Position numbers and translations under genes: made by a program. From Edaphochlamys debaryana (lineage: Eukaryota; Chlorophyta; Chlorophyceae; Chlamydomonadales), in NCBI GenBank assembly GCA_016858145.1, contig JAEHOE010000032.1, positions 682,001 to 746,000 of the forward strand: a DNA stretch of 64,000 bases. The letters are read 5' to 3'. Position 1 is the first letter of the stretch; every line of letters starts with the position of its first letter. Under the pieces are notes generated by a model. It was not told where the DNA came from. It saw nothing but the letters and a program-made list of their open reading frames with translations, and did not search any database. Positions 10,802-21,413 of the stretch are shown here, piece after piece.

Positions 10802-13605
10802 ATGAATGCGGACACCGAAGATGCTGAGCTCGCTAATACAAGCTTCCGAGCTGTGCTGCACTCGGGCGACGTCATGGCCCGCGTCCTTCGCGAGCTTTCG
10901 CTGCAAGAGCGAGTAGGTCTGCGGCGTGTGTGTCATGACTTGCAGACGGCGCTGGACGGACAACTCGTGCGCGTGTTGACCGTTCGCGCGGCGAGCCTGG
11001 CACGCGACCTGGCCTTCGCCCGGGGATTGCTCGGTCGGGGTGGTCGGCCTGCAGAGGTCCACCTCCAGGGCAGCCTCACCGCCGACGTCGTGTGAGTTTC
11101 CTGCATCACAAACCCCGTAGGGCCGTAGCAAACAGATATGACGTAGACCTGGTAGGAGCGCACGGCTGTCTGTCTTCGTGAAGGCACCCTGGAGTGGCTG
11201 GCGACCGCGTCCACCGTGTTTACTGCTGCAGGTTGGCGCTGTTGAGGGACATCCACACCAGCTCACACGGTGGCAGCATGCCCTGTCACACGCTAGCCCT
11301 GCCCCGTCCAGCGCTGACACCCATTGCGTCCGCCGCCGTCGCGGCCACGTTCCTCCGCCTCAGCAGCCTGCAGCTCACCTCCGGCCACGGCCCTGACTGC
11401 GAAGCCGACGAGTGGGCCCACGGCCTTCAGGCGCTGCTGGTTGGCCCTGGTCCTGCAGGCGGGTCTGCACCGCTCCTGCCCTCCCTATCCACCCTCGAGC
11501 TCGTCCTCTCCGCGCCCTTGCCACACCCCGCCTGCGCTGCGCTCTCCAGCGCCCGCCTAACGGAGCTCCGCCTGCACCTGCCCTGCCTCAGCCCCAGCAG
11601 CCGTGCGGGGGCCGTGGGCTCCAGCAGCCTGGCCGCCTTCCTGGCACCGCTGCAGGGTCTCTCACGGCTCGCAGCGCTGCACCTGGACTGCGGGGCCCGT
11701 TGGGGTGGCGGTGGCGCGACGCCGGCGGGACCAGGCGCGGCGGTCGGCCTGCCGCTGGATCCCTCCTTGCTGCCGCTGGCGGGCCTGACTCGGCTGGAGC
11801 TGCTCAGCATCCGCGGCGGCGGCGGCGCGGGCGGCAGCGGCACCGCCCTCGACCTGGCCGCCGCCTTCGGGGCCGCTGCCCGCCTCCGCCACCTGAGCCT
11901 GCCCGACAGCCGGGTGGGCCTCGTTGGCGCCGGAGGGGCCCTGGCGGCTCTGACGTGCCTCGAGGTCGGCTGCCTTGCGGCGCCACCATCATCACTGGAA
12001 GACCCTAGCCCAGGACCGGGCCTGGGCCTGGACCCGGACCCGGGCCCGGGCCCGGGCCCGCAGCCTGCAACGTCAGCGTCTGCGCCTGAGGGCCGTGGTG
12101 GCGAGGCGTGGGCTCTACCAGTGTCCCTGCGCAGACTGGTCCTCCGCTATTGCCGGCAGTCGCACGAGGCCCTGGCTGCGCTGGCGCCCCCACCCGCCGC
12201 CCTCGAGGAGGTTGCCACCGTGGGCGGCGGAGGCGGCGTCCCCGCCGACGGCAGCCTGGCGCTGGAGCTGACGGCGGCGGCACACACCACGCCCGCCGGC
12301 GAGGTGCTGCCGAGCGCGGTGGCGGCGCTGAGCCAGACCTGCGGTTTGCTAGCCGGACGGCTACGGCCAGTTGCTGACGGCACTAGCGGTAGCTGTAGCG
12401 CCGCTGGTGGTGGCGACAACGGTGGCAGCGGCAGCGGCAGCGGTGGCGGCGGTGGGGCCCTTCGGCTGGGCTTCCGCCACCGCGGCGTGTGGCTGCCGCC
12501 GCCGCCAGCGGCCGGCGGCCTGGCGGCGGCGGCTTTGCCCGGCGGCGGCGGGTCCTGGCTGGGGCTGCTGGGACCGGTGGGGCTGCGCTCGCTCGAGCTG
12601 GACGGCGTGTGGCTGGGCGGCGGGGAGGTGCGGGCGCTGGCCGAGAAGCTGCAGACCCTGGAGGTGGGGCTGCAGGGGTGGGGCTGCAGGGGTGTGCTGG
12701 GAAGCAGAGACGGATCGGGATTGCGTCAGTGTGTAGGCCAGGCATATGGTGGAAGCACGGTCATGTACCTGGAGACCCGATTGAACCAATCTCGCAACCA
12801 CTGCCTTTCCCTTCGTGTCCGTGTGCACTGTGCAGGAGCTGCACCTGCTGCACTGCCGCTTCCGCCGCCGCCATCTGGCGCTTCTGGCGGCGCTGCCCCG
12901 CCTGCGCTGCCTGCGGCTGTACGTGGGGCACTGGTTCGGCCCGGCGGGGGAGGAGCTGCCGGAGCGGAACGACGGCGACGGCGACGGCGAGGAGGGCGGG
13001 GAGGGCGATGGGGCCGTGGTGGGGCAGGGACAGGGGGCAGGCGGCCACGGCCAGGACGCGGCGCAGGAGGCGGTTGACGCCGAGGGCGCACTGTTTGCGC
13101 TGTGCGCGGCCGCTGGGGAGCGACTGGCTGAGCTGCAGCTGCTGTTCCGCGAGGACAAGTAGGTGCGGGGATGGGGTCGGGGCGGGTCCGGGGCAGGGTG
13201 GACTAGTAGGGGACAGAATGGGCTGGGGTCACAAGTTCAGGATCAGGTGGATTGCCGTTGGTTCATGGCAGGAATGGCATTGCAGGGAATAGCAGGGCTG
13301 CCCTCGCACACGTGCACCAAGGCAACTGGGGCATCACAGCCCGTTGTGCAGCGCACCCCTGACGCTGCCCTCCCGCTCGCTACGGCCCCCGCAGGCCCTG
13401 GTACGAGGCCCACACCACGGAGCCGGCCATGCGGCGGCTGGCGGTGCGGCTGTGGCAGCGCCTGGCGGACGAGGGGGGCTCGGGGCCGGGCCCGGGGATG
13501 CGGCGGGGCGGCCCGGGGGTGCGGCCCGTGCTGGTCCACCTGGAGGACTGGCAGGGGCCGGGGGCAGCGGAGCGGGGCGTGTCGTACCACTTGCGCCGGC
13601 TCTGA
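10802..13605 (+). CDS. F-box-like/leucine-rich-repeat protein, 751 residues
   Basis: Exons: 10802-11091, 11232-12663, 12836-13158, 13395-13605. Splice sites are canonical, phases match and the sum is 2,256 nt. The N-terminus (VMARVLRELSLQERVGLRRV) reads as an F-box-like helix bundle. It is followed by many irregular LRRs such as LSTLELVLSAPL, LTRLELLSIRGG, LRRLVLRYC and LPRLRCLRLYV. A Gly/Pro linker (DPDPGPGPGP) lies near 12000-12060, and a Gly/Ser stretch lies at about 12400-12455. F-box/LRR proteins usually serve as substrate receptors of SCF ubiquitin ligases, but the F-box match here is weak and the substrate unknown. ATG 10802 was chosen because the F-box-like segment starts soon after it. 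Confidence 0.75.
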
Positions 13606-14172
13606 GCGCGGCGGCAGGGTGCGGCGGGCTAGTCCTAGGCTGCGGGCGGGTGAGTGGGCGGCGGTGTTATTGTGGAGAGGTGGTATGAGGGTGGGAGACG
13701 AAGGCCAGGCACATGTACCCCGGTACTGCCCTTACAATCATAGGCATACCATGGCTGCAGGTGGTGAGGCATTCGGCTCTGCATGCTCAAAAAGAAGTGG
13801 GCGGCTTAGCTATGAGAGGTCTTCCAGGGTCTTTCGGACAAGGTTGTACAATACTTGCAGGGGGCGGCGTCGGGCAGGCCCATGACCGCCGCTGACCGGA
13901 GGTCCGGAGCTGAGGGCGCTGCGCCGGTTGACCCCTATGTCAGGGTTGCAGGCCCCCTGGCTCCCAGGCCCCCAGGACCGCCTCCCACACTCATTGAGCT
14001 CCACGAGCTACAGAACTATTGTGTGAAGCAATATGGACGTGGACGTTGTCCCATTGTGGCCCATGACCTTCACACGGCATACCCGGACCCTCCGCTGCAC
14101 CTCACCACCGGCCGCACCCATTCCCGGGACTCTACCCGCATCCTTCCACAATAGATCTGATATGTAAAGACC
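13606..14172. other. 3' flank of the F-box gene and 5' flank of the RING gene
   Basis: No gene is visible. A TGTAA motif, the usual polyadenylation signal of Chlamydomonas-type algae, lies at 14163-14167. That is only six bases before the ATG of the RING gene, so either this is not the signal in use or the two transcription units abut. Confidence 0.5.
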
Positions 14173-17100
14173 ATGGACGTCGAGATACCGTGTTGCCCGA
14201 TTTGCTTGTCAACATTCTCAGCAGCTGCGGGCCTCCGCAAACCCTGGGATTTAGGATGCGGTCATTGCCTTTGCGGCAGGTGCTTGGCTACGTTGCACAG
14301 CTCCGGGCGGAAGCTAACGTGCCCCACCTGCCGGAAAGAGCCAATTGGGCAACCACACGTAGCCTACGACTATGCGAGCGTGGTGGATCACCTTGAACGA
14401 GCTCAGAAACGCGATGGCGCGCTCGAGCAGGCTGAGCCCGAGCCGGGGACGGTGCAGGCAGAATCGCGCTCCGAGCAGCCTGAGCCCGAGCCGGCCGTGG
14501 TGCTCGAGGCCTACAACCGAGGTGTGAAGACCATGATCGTGCTCGGCATGGCTGCACGGCTTCCCTGGCGCTCCCCAACGCAACGCTCGCCCGCGACCAT
14601 CCCCCTTCCCCCCTCGTGCCTTCGCAGCCGTGCGCCAGCGCTGGCGGCCACCCGACCCCTTCCGCCCTGTCGCTGACGCCTTCCTGCTCCTCTCGGACCT
14701 GTGGCGCGCGGTCACCATCCCCACCAGCGCGGCCGCGGGCGGGGACAGCGTGCTGGCGGCAACTGCGGCCCATCTGGACGGGGAGGCCATGACGTGGCGG
14801 GAAGCTGTGGGACACGTGATGGCCGCCGCCCCCCCGTGGGCCCACGCGGCCTGGCGCATCATCTCTCCAGGGATGGCCGTGGTGCTGGCTGCCTGCGGCT
14901 GGCGGTGGGTGGAGGACCGTGCGCGTGTGTGTGTTGGGGGGAGCAAGGGCACGTGGGCTGGAGGGGTGGAGGGACGCGGCGGCAGGATTGAGAGAACTCA
15001 TTCAGGGCCTCATCATATCAAAGCACCCACACGGGCAACCTGTGGCTGTGCCCATCACGATCGGGCCCTCTCAGATGACCGGCCAAGGCGCCAACGCCCC
15101 CGCGGGCCTTGTAAGGGATAGGGCCTGAGCGTAGGCAGGCGCGGCTGCTCCTCAGCCTGACTCACCCTCTGCCCCCGCCCCCCTCCCAAACACACAACCC
15201 CCAGCTACGTGGCTGCTGTCGGGGTGCTGGCGCTGCCTCAGCTCCTGGCGGCCTCCTGCGCGATCGAGGTCCGCAGCCGCACCTGGCCGATGGTGGGTGC
15301 AGGGTGCAGGGGCCTGGTGCAGGGGGCTGTTCCGGGGTAGCGAGGGCCTCGACCGGGACGGAACAAGCGTGGCGGGTGGGTTCCTCCCCACACGATCCCT
15401 CCCTCTACCTCACCCAACACTCCCCCTCCACCCCCACTCAACAACTCCCCCCTTCTCCCGCCTTGCTTCCACCTCCGACCCTCGCCGACCCACATCAACT
15501 CTACCCCCTGTACCCGCCACCTCGATCCCCACCTCCGACCCGCCCCGACCCACATCAACTCCACCCCCTCTACCTCCCACCTCGATCCCCACCTCCACCC
15601 CGCGCCAACACACAGGTCTTGGCCTGCGCCAGTGCCGCTGTGCTAGGCGTCCTGGCCGCCGTCCCCGGGCTGCTGGCCGCAGGGCTGCTGCAGCACCTGC
15701 TGGCACTCGCCCTGGCCATCGCCCTCGCCGGCGGCCTGGTGCACGCTCGCCACTGCGAGTGCCTCATCGCGTACCTCTCCACGCGTCGCTACGTTCAGGC
15801 GGCGGTAGCGCTAGCGTGCGCGTCGCTGCTGTGGCTGGGCCTGGACCCAGCGCTGCGGACGCGGCTTGGCGGCGGCGCGCTGGCGGAGGCGGACGCTGGC
15901 GGCGCGGCGGAGGTGCTGCCGTGGCCGCTGGTTTCGCTGGCGGTGGCGCTGGCGGCGCGGGGCCCGCCCATGGGTTTCTGGGCCATGCTGGGGCTGGCCG
16001 CGAGGGCCGCCCTGGCTCCGCTAACGCTGCTGCTGTCAGTGGTGGGTCGGCGGTCGGTGGCGGCGGTGGGAGCGGGCAGGTGCCAGGCGCGTCTTGGAAC
16101 CACACGGGATTCCGCCCGCGGAGCTGTCCGGTGGTGGCGATGAGGACGAGGGGGTGCAAGTCGCCTCCCGGACCGCAAGGGCCATGTGCCATTGGCATCC
16201 AGGACCAAACAGATGGCTGCGCACCTCCCTCGCGGCCCCTCGTTGCGTCCGCACCCCGCCTCACTCCCTGCCTCCGGCCCCCTGCCTTCCGCCTGCCCCC
16301 ACCACGCCCAGGTGTGGCTCGAGGAGCACCGCTCCCGCCTGTCCCCGGGCGACGCCGCCACCCTGCCCGCCAGCCTCACGGCCGTGGCGGGGCCCCGCGG
16401 CGGCGCCCCGCTGGGGGGCCTGGGCGGCGGCGGCGGCGGCGGCTGCCGCTTCGACCTGGACTGGCTGCTGCTGCGGCTGGTGGTGTGCGTGGGCGCCGTG
16501 GCCTGCACCGGGTCCTGGAGGTGGGCCCAGCGGGGCCCAGGGGGGCCCAGGGGGGTCCTGTGGGGGGCCCAAGGGAGCGAAGCGGGGGCGCGGGGTCGTG
16601 GAGGCAGGATGGGCCCCAGTGCACGTGGGGTCCGGAACCGTGGAGGGGGGCGAAAGTCGCGAAACGCAGGGAGCGAACTGGGAGCAGGCTGAAGGTGCTG
16701 GCCCCCCAGGGTGGGGCTGGGCTCCGGCATGGTGCGATAATTATAAGCGCCACCCTCCACCTCTGCTTCCCCCCAACACCACGTGCACCCCTCCCCTTCC
16801 TCCGCCCAAAGGCTGGCCACGGCCGCCAACATCGCGCTCCAGGGCGGCCTGCTGCTGCTGCGCATGCTGAGCCTCAACCGCCGCATGCTGCGCGCCTTCC
16901 GCCACGAGTCCGCCTCCGCCGTCGCTGCCGTGGCCGCCGCCACCGCCGCCACCGCCACGGGCGCCGCCGCCGCCGCGCAGCGACGCGGCCGGGCCGCCGC
17001 CGCTGCCGCCGCCGCGGCGGCGGCGGAGCCGCAGCCGGCAGGCGCCTTTGCCGCCGCACCACACGACCCTACCGCCGCTGCCGGCCCAGCACCTGTACCC

Positions 17101-20100
17101 GGTGCAGCTCTGGCGGGGGCCGCGGGCACCGGTGCTGGGGGGGGGCCGGCTGCGGCTGGGGCGCAGCAGGGTATGGAGCTATGGGCACGCGTCTCCCTGC
17201 GGCCGACGCCCGGCACAACGGTGGGGCCGCGGGAGATCGAGGCGCTGCGTCAGGCGGTGGTGGATGCCCTCTCCTCGGTACGCACCACGCCCCTGCAGCC
17301 CGCCGGCCGGCCCCCGCGGCCGGCCCCTCACGCACCCGCGCCCGTGCCCGCACCGGCACCGGCTGCGGCCGACGCGGCTAGCTCTGCGGCTGAGCCTGTG
17401 CCTGTGCCCGTGCCCGTACCTGTGCCTGTGCCCGTGCCCGTGCCTGGGCCTGGGCCTGGGCCTGGGCCTGGGCCGCTGCCTGCATCGTGGACTGGTGCCA
17501 GCCCCACGGGCGCTGCGGAGGGCGCAGGCGGCAGCGCCGAGGGTGAGGACGCCTCAGTCCTTCCTGGGACAGGCAGCCCCAGCGACAGCGCTCCTGCCCT
17601 CCCGGCCTCTTCCTCCGCCTCTACTGCTGCTGCTGCGGCGGCAGCTGCAGAGGAGGCCGGACCTGAGGCTCTGTCGCCGCCATTGGCGCCGCCGAGCCGC
17701 CCCGCCCAGCACAGCGCCCAGGTACCGCCTCTGGAAACCGACGAGGAGGCCGGGGCCGCGGCCGCGGCCAGACCTCCCGGAGCTCCTCCGGCGGCGGTGC
17801 TAAGCCCAGAGGGCGCCCTCGCGGAAGCCCCGGCTGATGCGACGGAAGCAGTTGCTCAGGCGGCGTCAAGCTCTGGTGATGCTCTCGCAGCAGAGCAGAG
17901 CCACGCTGCCTCCACCTCGTCCCTCGGTAGCGGCGGCGGCAGCGGCGGCAGCAGTGGAGCGGCAGGCAGCGGCGCCGCCGGGGTCCCGTCTGGGCCCGGC
18001 CCGGCGGGTGCTGGGCCCAGCATGGGCCTGCCCTCTGGGTTTGAGAGCGCAGGCGGGGCGGCGGCGCCGGGCCTTGCTGACGTGTCCGCTGCCGCCACCG
18101 CGCCTGGTGCTACCCGTTCCGCCGGCGCCCCGACGACGGGGGCCGAGGGTGCTAGCACGAGCCACCCCATCCATGTGGCGGCCCGACCATCCCGGCGCGG
18201 CACCCGCGACCTCCTCGGCGGCGGCGGCAACGGTGCCTCCGCTGCGGCCGCCGCCGCCGTCAGTGGCCATCGGCGGTCCCGCGGCGCCGCCGGCGCTGGC
18301 CCGCCGCCAGCGGTTGCCGCCGCCGCCGCGGCCGCTGCAGCTGGCGCCGCTTTGACTTCCTCCTCGGGGCCCTCCTCCATTCAGGCGTCCCTCTGCGGGC
18401 CCGGCCCCGCGCGAGGCGGACTGTACGACGAGATCCTCTTGTCGTACAGCGCCTGGATCCTGGTCCTGTGGATCTTCTACATGCCGCCGTGGGCGCAGCT
18501 GCTGGGCTGGGTGGGGCGCGGGCCGCTGGGGTGGCTGGCCCCTTTGGACCCCATCGGCTGGGGCTCCCTGGCAATCATCGCGGGAATCGCGGCGCAGGTG
18601 CGTCCAGTCAGTTTGGCGCAGGGGTGATGGAGGCAGGCAGGGGCCCGCACTCCCACTCCAGCACAAGCAGCGTGGAAGTGGCTTGGCAGGCTGCAGCGTG
18701 CGTGAGCGACGGCCTGTACTCGGCACGTTACCCGTTGCTAGGCCGTCCCATCGCTCCGGCCCTTGCCCTGCCCCCATGCCCCCCCCAGGTGGTCCGCCTG
18801 GCCGCCGCGGGTCGCCTGCAGGGTGCCCTCAGGCCGTGCCGGGCCGCCCCCGAGGCAGGCGCCGCCGTGGGCGTGTGGGTGGACGTGTTGTCATCGCTCC
18901 GCTTCAACCTCTACCTCGGAGGTGTGTTACGGAAAGTCCCGGCTGACGCCCGGTGCCCATGGCTTGCACGCGCCGTCGTCGCTGGCTTTTTGCCCGACAC
19001 GCTTGCATGACATGTCACGTGTGTGCGCTAGCCCCGACGGGTGCCCACTCGATCAGCCCCGCGCCCGGCCTGGCTCCGTGCACCCCCTCCCCGCAGTGGC
19101 CCCGCTCGTGTTCCACTCCCTGGCCGGCCTGTGGAAGCCCTTCCCGCTGGCCTACCTGGCCGCGGCCGCAAACCTGGAGCTGGCGGCGCGGGGGGCCAGT
19201 CTGGCCATGCAGGTGGGCAGGGGGCGGGGTAGGGCGGGTTGGAGGTGTGGCGGGGAGGGCGTGTGTGAAGGGCTGCTGCTCGGAGGGCGTGTGTGTGTAC
19301 TGGGGGCACGTGCCTTGCGGCTGCCGACCCACGGCCTGGCCATGCAGTTGCGCATGGGGCGTCACCCTGGCGGCTAGAGGCCGGAGTCCGGGAGAGGGGA
19401 CGGAGAAGGGACAAGGGAGCACGTGCGAAGCGTGCAGGGATCCTGCCCCTCCTTCCCGCCCAGCCTGTGTGTGCTCATCCTATGTTACGGGTAGTCTGTG
19501 TGGATCGGCAATCATGCTTGTTGTGCATGACTCCGTAGCCTGCCTGACCGGCCCTGCGCTTCACGGCTCGCCCGCGCTCCTTCCCTGTCGCCGCAGTCGG
19601 TGGGCTGGGCGCGACCATTGCCCCTGTCGGGCCCTCCGCCGCTGCCCCTGGTTGGAGGCTACCTGAGCCGCCTGTCCCGAGCAATGTCCACGCCGCATCA
19701 GCAGCCCACGCACGCCGCGTGGGCCAACCTGGGCGGCGCGGAGGGCGAGCGGAGGGCCCGGCGCGTGGCTGCCGGGGCTTCGCTACTGGGTGCAGCGTTG
19801 GGGCTGGACCCCCTGCTGGCTGACTGGCTGGGGGCCGTGGTGGGAACGGTGCTCGTGGCGGGGGCTGCGGCGGTGGGCCGCGTGGCGAGGGGTGACACCG
19901 CGGGGTTCCGGGACGGGGCCGGCAGCGGAGGAGGCGCAGGAGGAGCAGGAGGAGGAGAGGCGAGCGGGCTGCCTCGGCGCACGATGGTCCTGGTGGAGGG
20001 CAGCGACGAGGAGGGCGGCTCGGATGAGCCGTGGTGGGCAACGGGGGCGAGTGGGCGGCGTTTGGCGCAAGGGGCGCCCCGTCCCTCCGCCGTTGGGCTG

Positions 20101-20460
20101 CGGCGGCGGGTGCACGTGCGCCGAGGCCCTCCGGCGGCGGTGGTGGATGCATCGTCGGCAGCGCCGCTGGCGGCACCGCCGCGACCTCTTGCTCCTGCCG
20201 AGGCGGCGACGGCGAGGGCAGCGACCGCCGTGCTCAGTCCTGCGGGCCCCACGGCCCCTGTCGCGGTTTCGGGCTCGGCGGTGGCGGCAACGGCAACAGC
20301 AGAGACAGCGCCAGCGCCGCCGCCAGCGGCAGGGGCAGCAGTGGTGGAGTGGGATGGGGAGTCGACCCGTGCGGACGCTGCGCCGTCGGTATCCTCGAGC
20401 GGGGACGATGCGGGAGAGCGGGAGCTGCCGCCCTTGGTGGTGGATGAGTCAGACTCTTAG
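14173..20460 (+). CDS. RING-finger polytopic membrane protein, 1,415 residues
   Basis: Exons: 14173-14521, 14628-14904, 15205-15292, 15616-16041, 16312-16520, 16812-18597, 18789-18921, 19097-19212, 19597-20460. Phases agree at every junction and the total is 4,248 nt. Residues 8-53 form a C3HC4 RING: C8, C11, C29, H31, C34, C37, C50, C53. A string of hydrophobic segments follows (for example VGVLALPQLLAAS, LLALALAIALAGGLV, AVALACASLLWLGL), then a roughly 500-residue Ala/Gly/Pro-rich loop encoded by exon 6. Further membrane segments include WILVLWIFYMPPWAQLLGW and LADWLGAVVGTVLVAGAAAV. The C-terminal tail is acidic and low complexity. The layout suggests an E3 ubiquitin ligase anchored in a membrane. 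Which membrane, and what it targets, cannot be told. Confidence 0.86.
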
Positions 20461-21413
20461 TTGTGGGGGGTGCGCCCTAAACGGCAGGACGCCATGAACG
20501 GAGCCGAGCGGTGCGGGTGGCAGGTGGCCGTAATGCCGTGCAGGGGTGCAAGGGATGGTCCCTGCGGAGTAGGGGCGGGCAGGGAGGAGGGACGGATCGG
20601 GGCAAGCACAGCACTGAGGCGGCAGGCGATGGGCACTTGACGGCAGCGGGCCTGACGGCGCAGGGGTCCTGAGGCCACAGGTGTGAGGTGTGCGCTTGGA
20701 GCATGCAGGTTCTAGTGTAAGCGTCCATCGTATTGGAGGCGATAAATGCTTCAGGTGCAAGATATGGGTTGCAAAGTTGGGTTGGGCCGCGTTGCCGGTA
20801 CATGCGGTACAAGTATGTCTGGTCGTGTATGTTGCCGATGGAGGCTGTCTAAGCCACGCAGGAGGGAACCCTTCCTGCTTACGCGCGATGCGTCATATCT
20901 GGCTGCGGGCAGCAGATTTCCAGAAGGCGCTAGGACTGCGCAATTACTGCCGCGGACGAGCGTGCTGTACAGTACGGGAAGCCGTCATCTCGTCTCCCGG
21001 TGACTTTGCGCTCGCAGCGCAGATCACCTGCGCTGCTCGTTGCGCACGTTGCATCGACGCCACGCTGCCGATGAAGCAGAGCCAAAATTTGCCTGGGCAT
21101 CGCAACGCGGGCCGCCTGTGTACACGTTTGCTATGCGTCGGCACATTCAATTGAATCAAGAGGGACGATATGAGCTGCAAGTTGTGGGCGGTTTGTGGAA
21201 GGCGACTCGAGACTGACGCGTCCGTACCCTGGACCAGGTCGATTCGCGCGACAAATGCCTTCGCCCACGGACACTTGCGAGCTCTGACGTCAAGCCTGTC
21301 TGTCTGCGTGTGCTCGGTCAATATAAGAGACAACGCCTAAGCGCGTTTTCCACACTTGTTGCTCCTTTGCCTTCCTTTTTACCCTCCTATGCGACTGGCT
21401 GGGACGGGTCCAC
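20461..21413. other. intergenic, 3' flank of the RING gene
   Basis: Contains the TGTAA at 20716-20720. The remaining open frames lack conserved features. The right part is the 5' flank of kinase A. Confidence 0.5.
20716..20720 (+). terminator. TGTAA polyadenylation signal of the RING gene
   Basis: TGTAA lies 256 bases after the stop codon at 20460, a distance typical for green-algal 3' UTRs. Confidence 0.6.

Noticed and set aside
15795..17216. 473-codon minus-strand frame
   Set aside because: Shadow of the RING gene exons, which have consistent phases and membrane segments.
20690..21154. 154-codon plus-strand frame with several cysteines
   Set aside because: The cysteines follow no zinc-binding spacing, and the frame overlaps the TGTAA of the RING gene.
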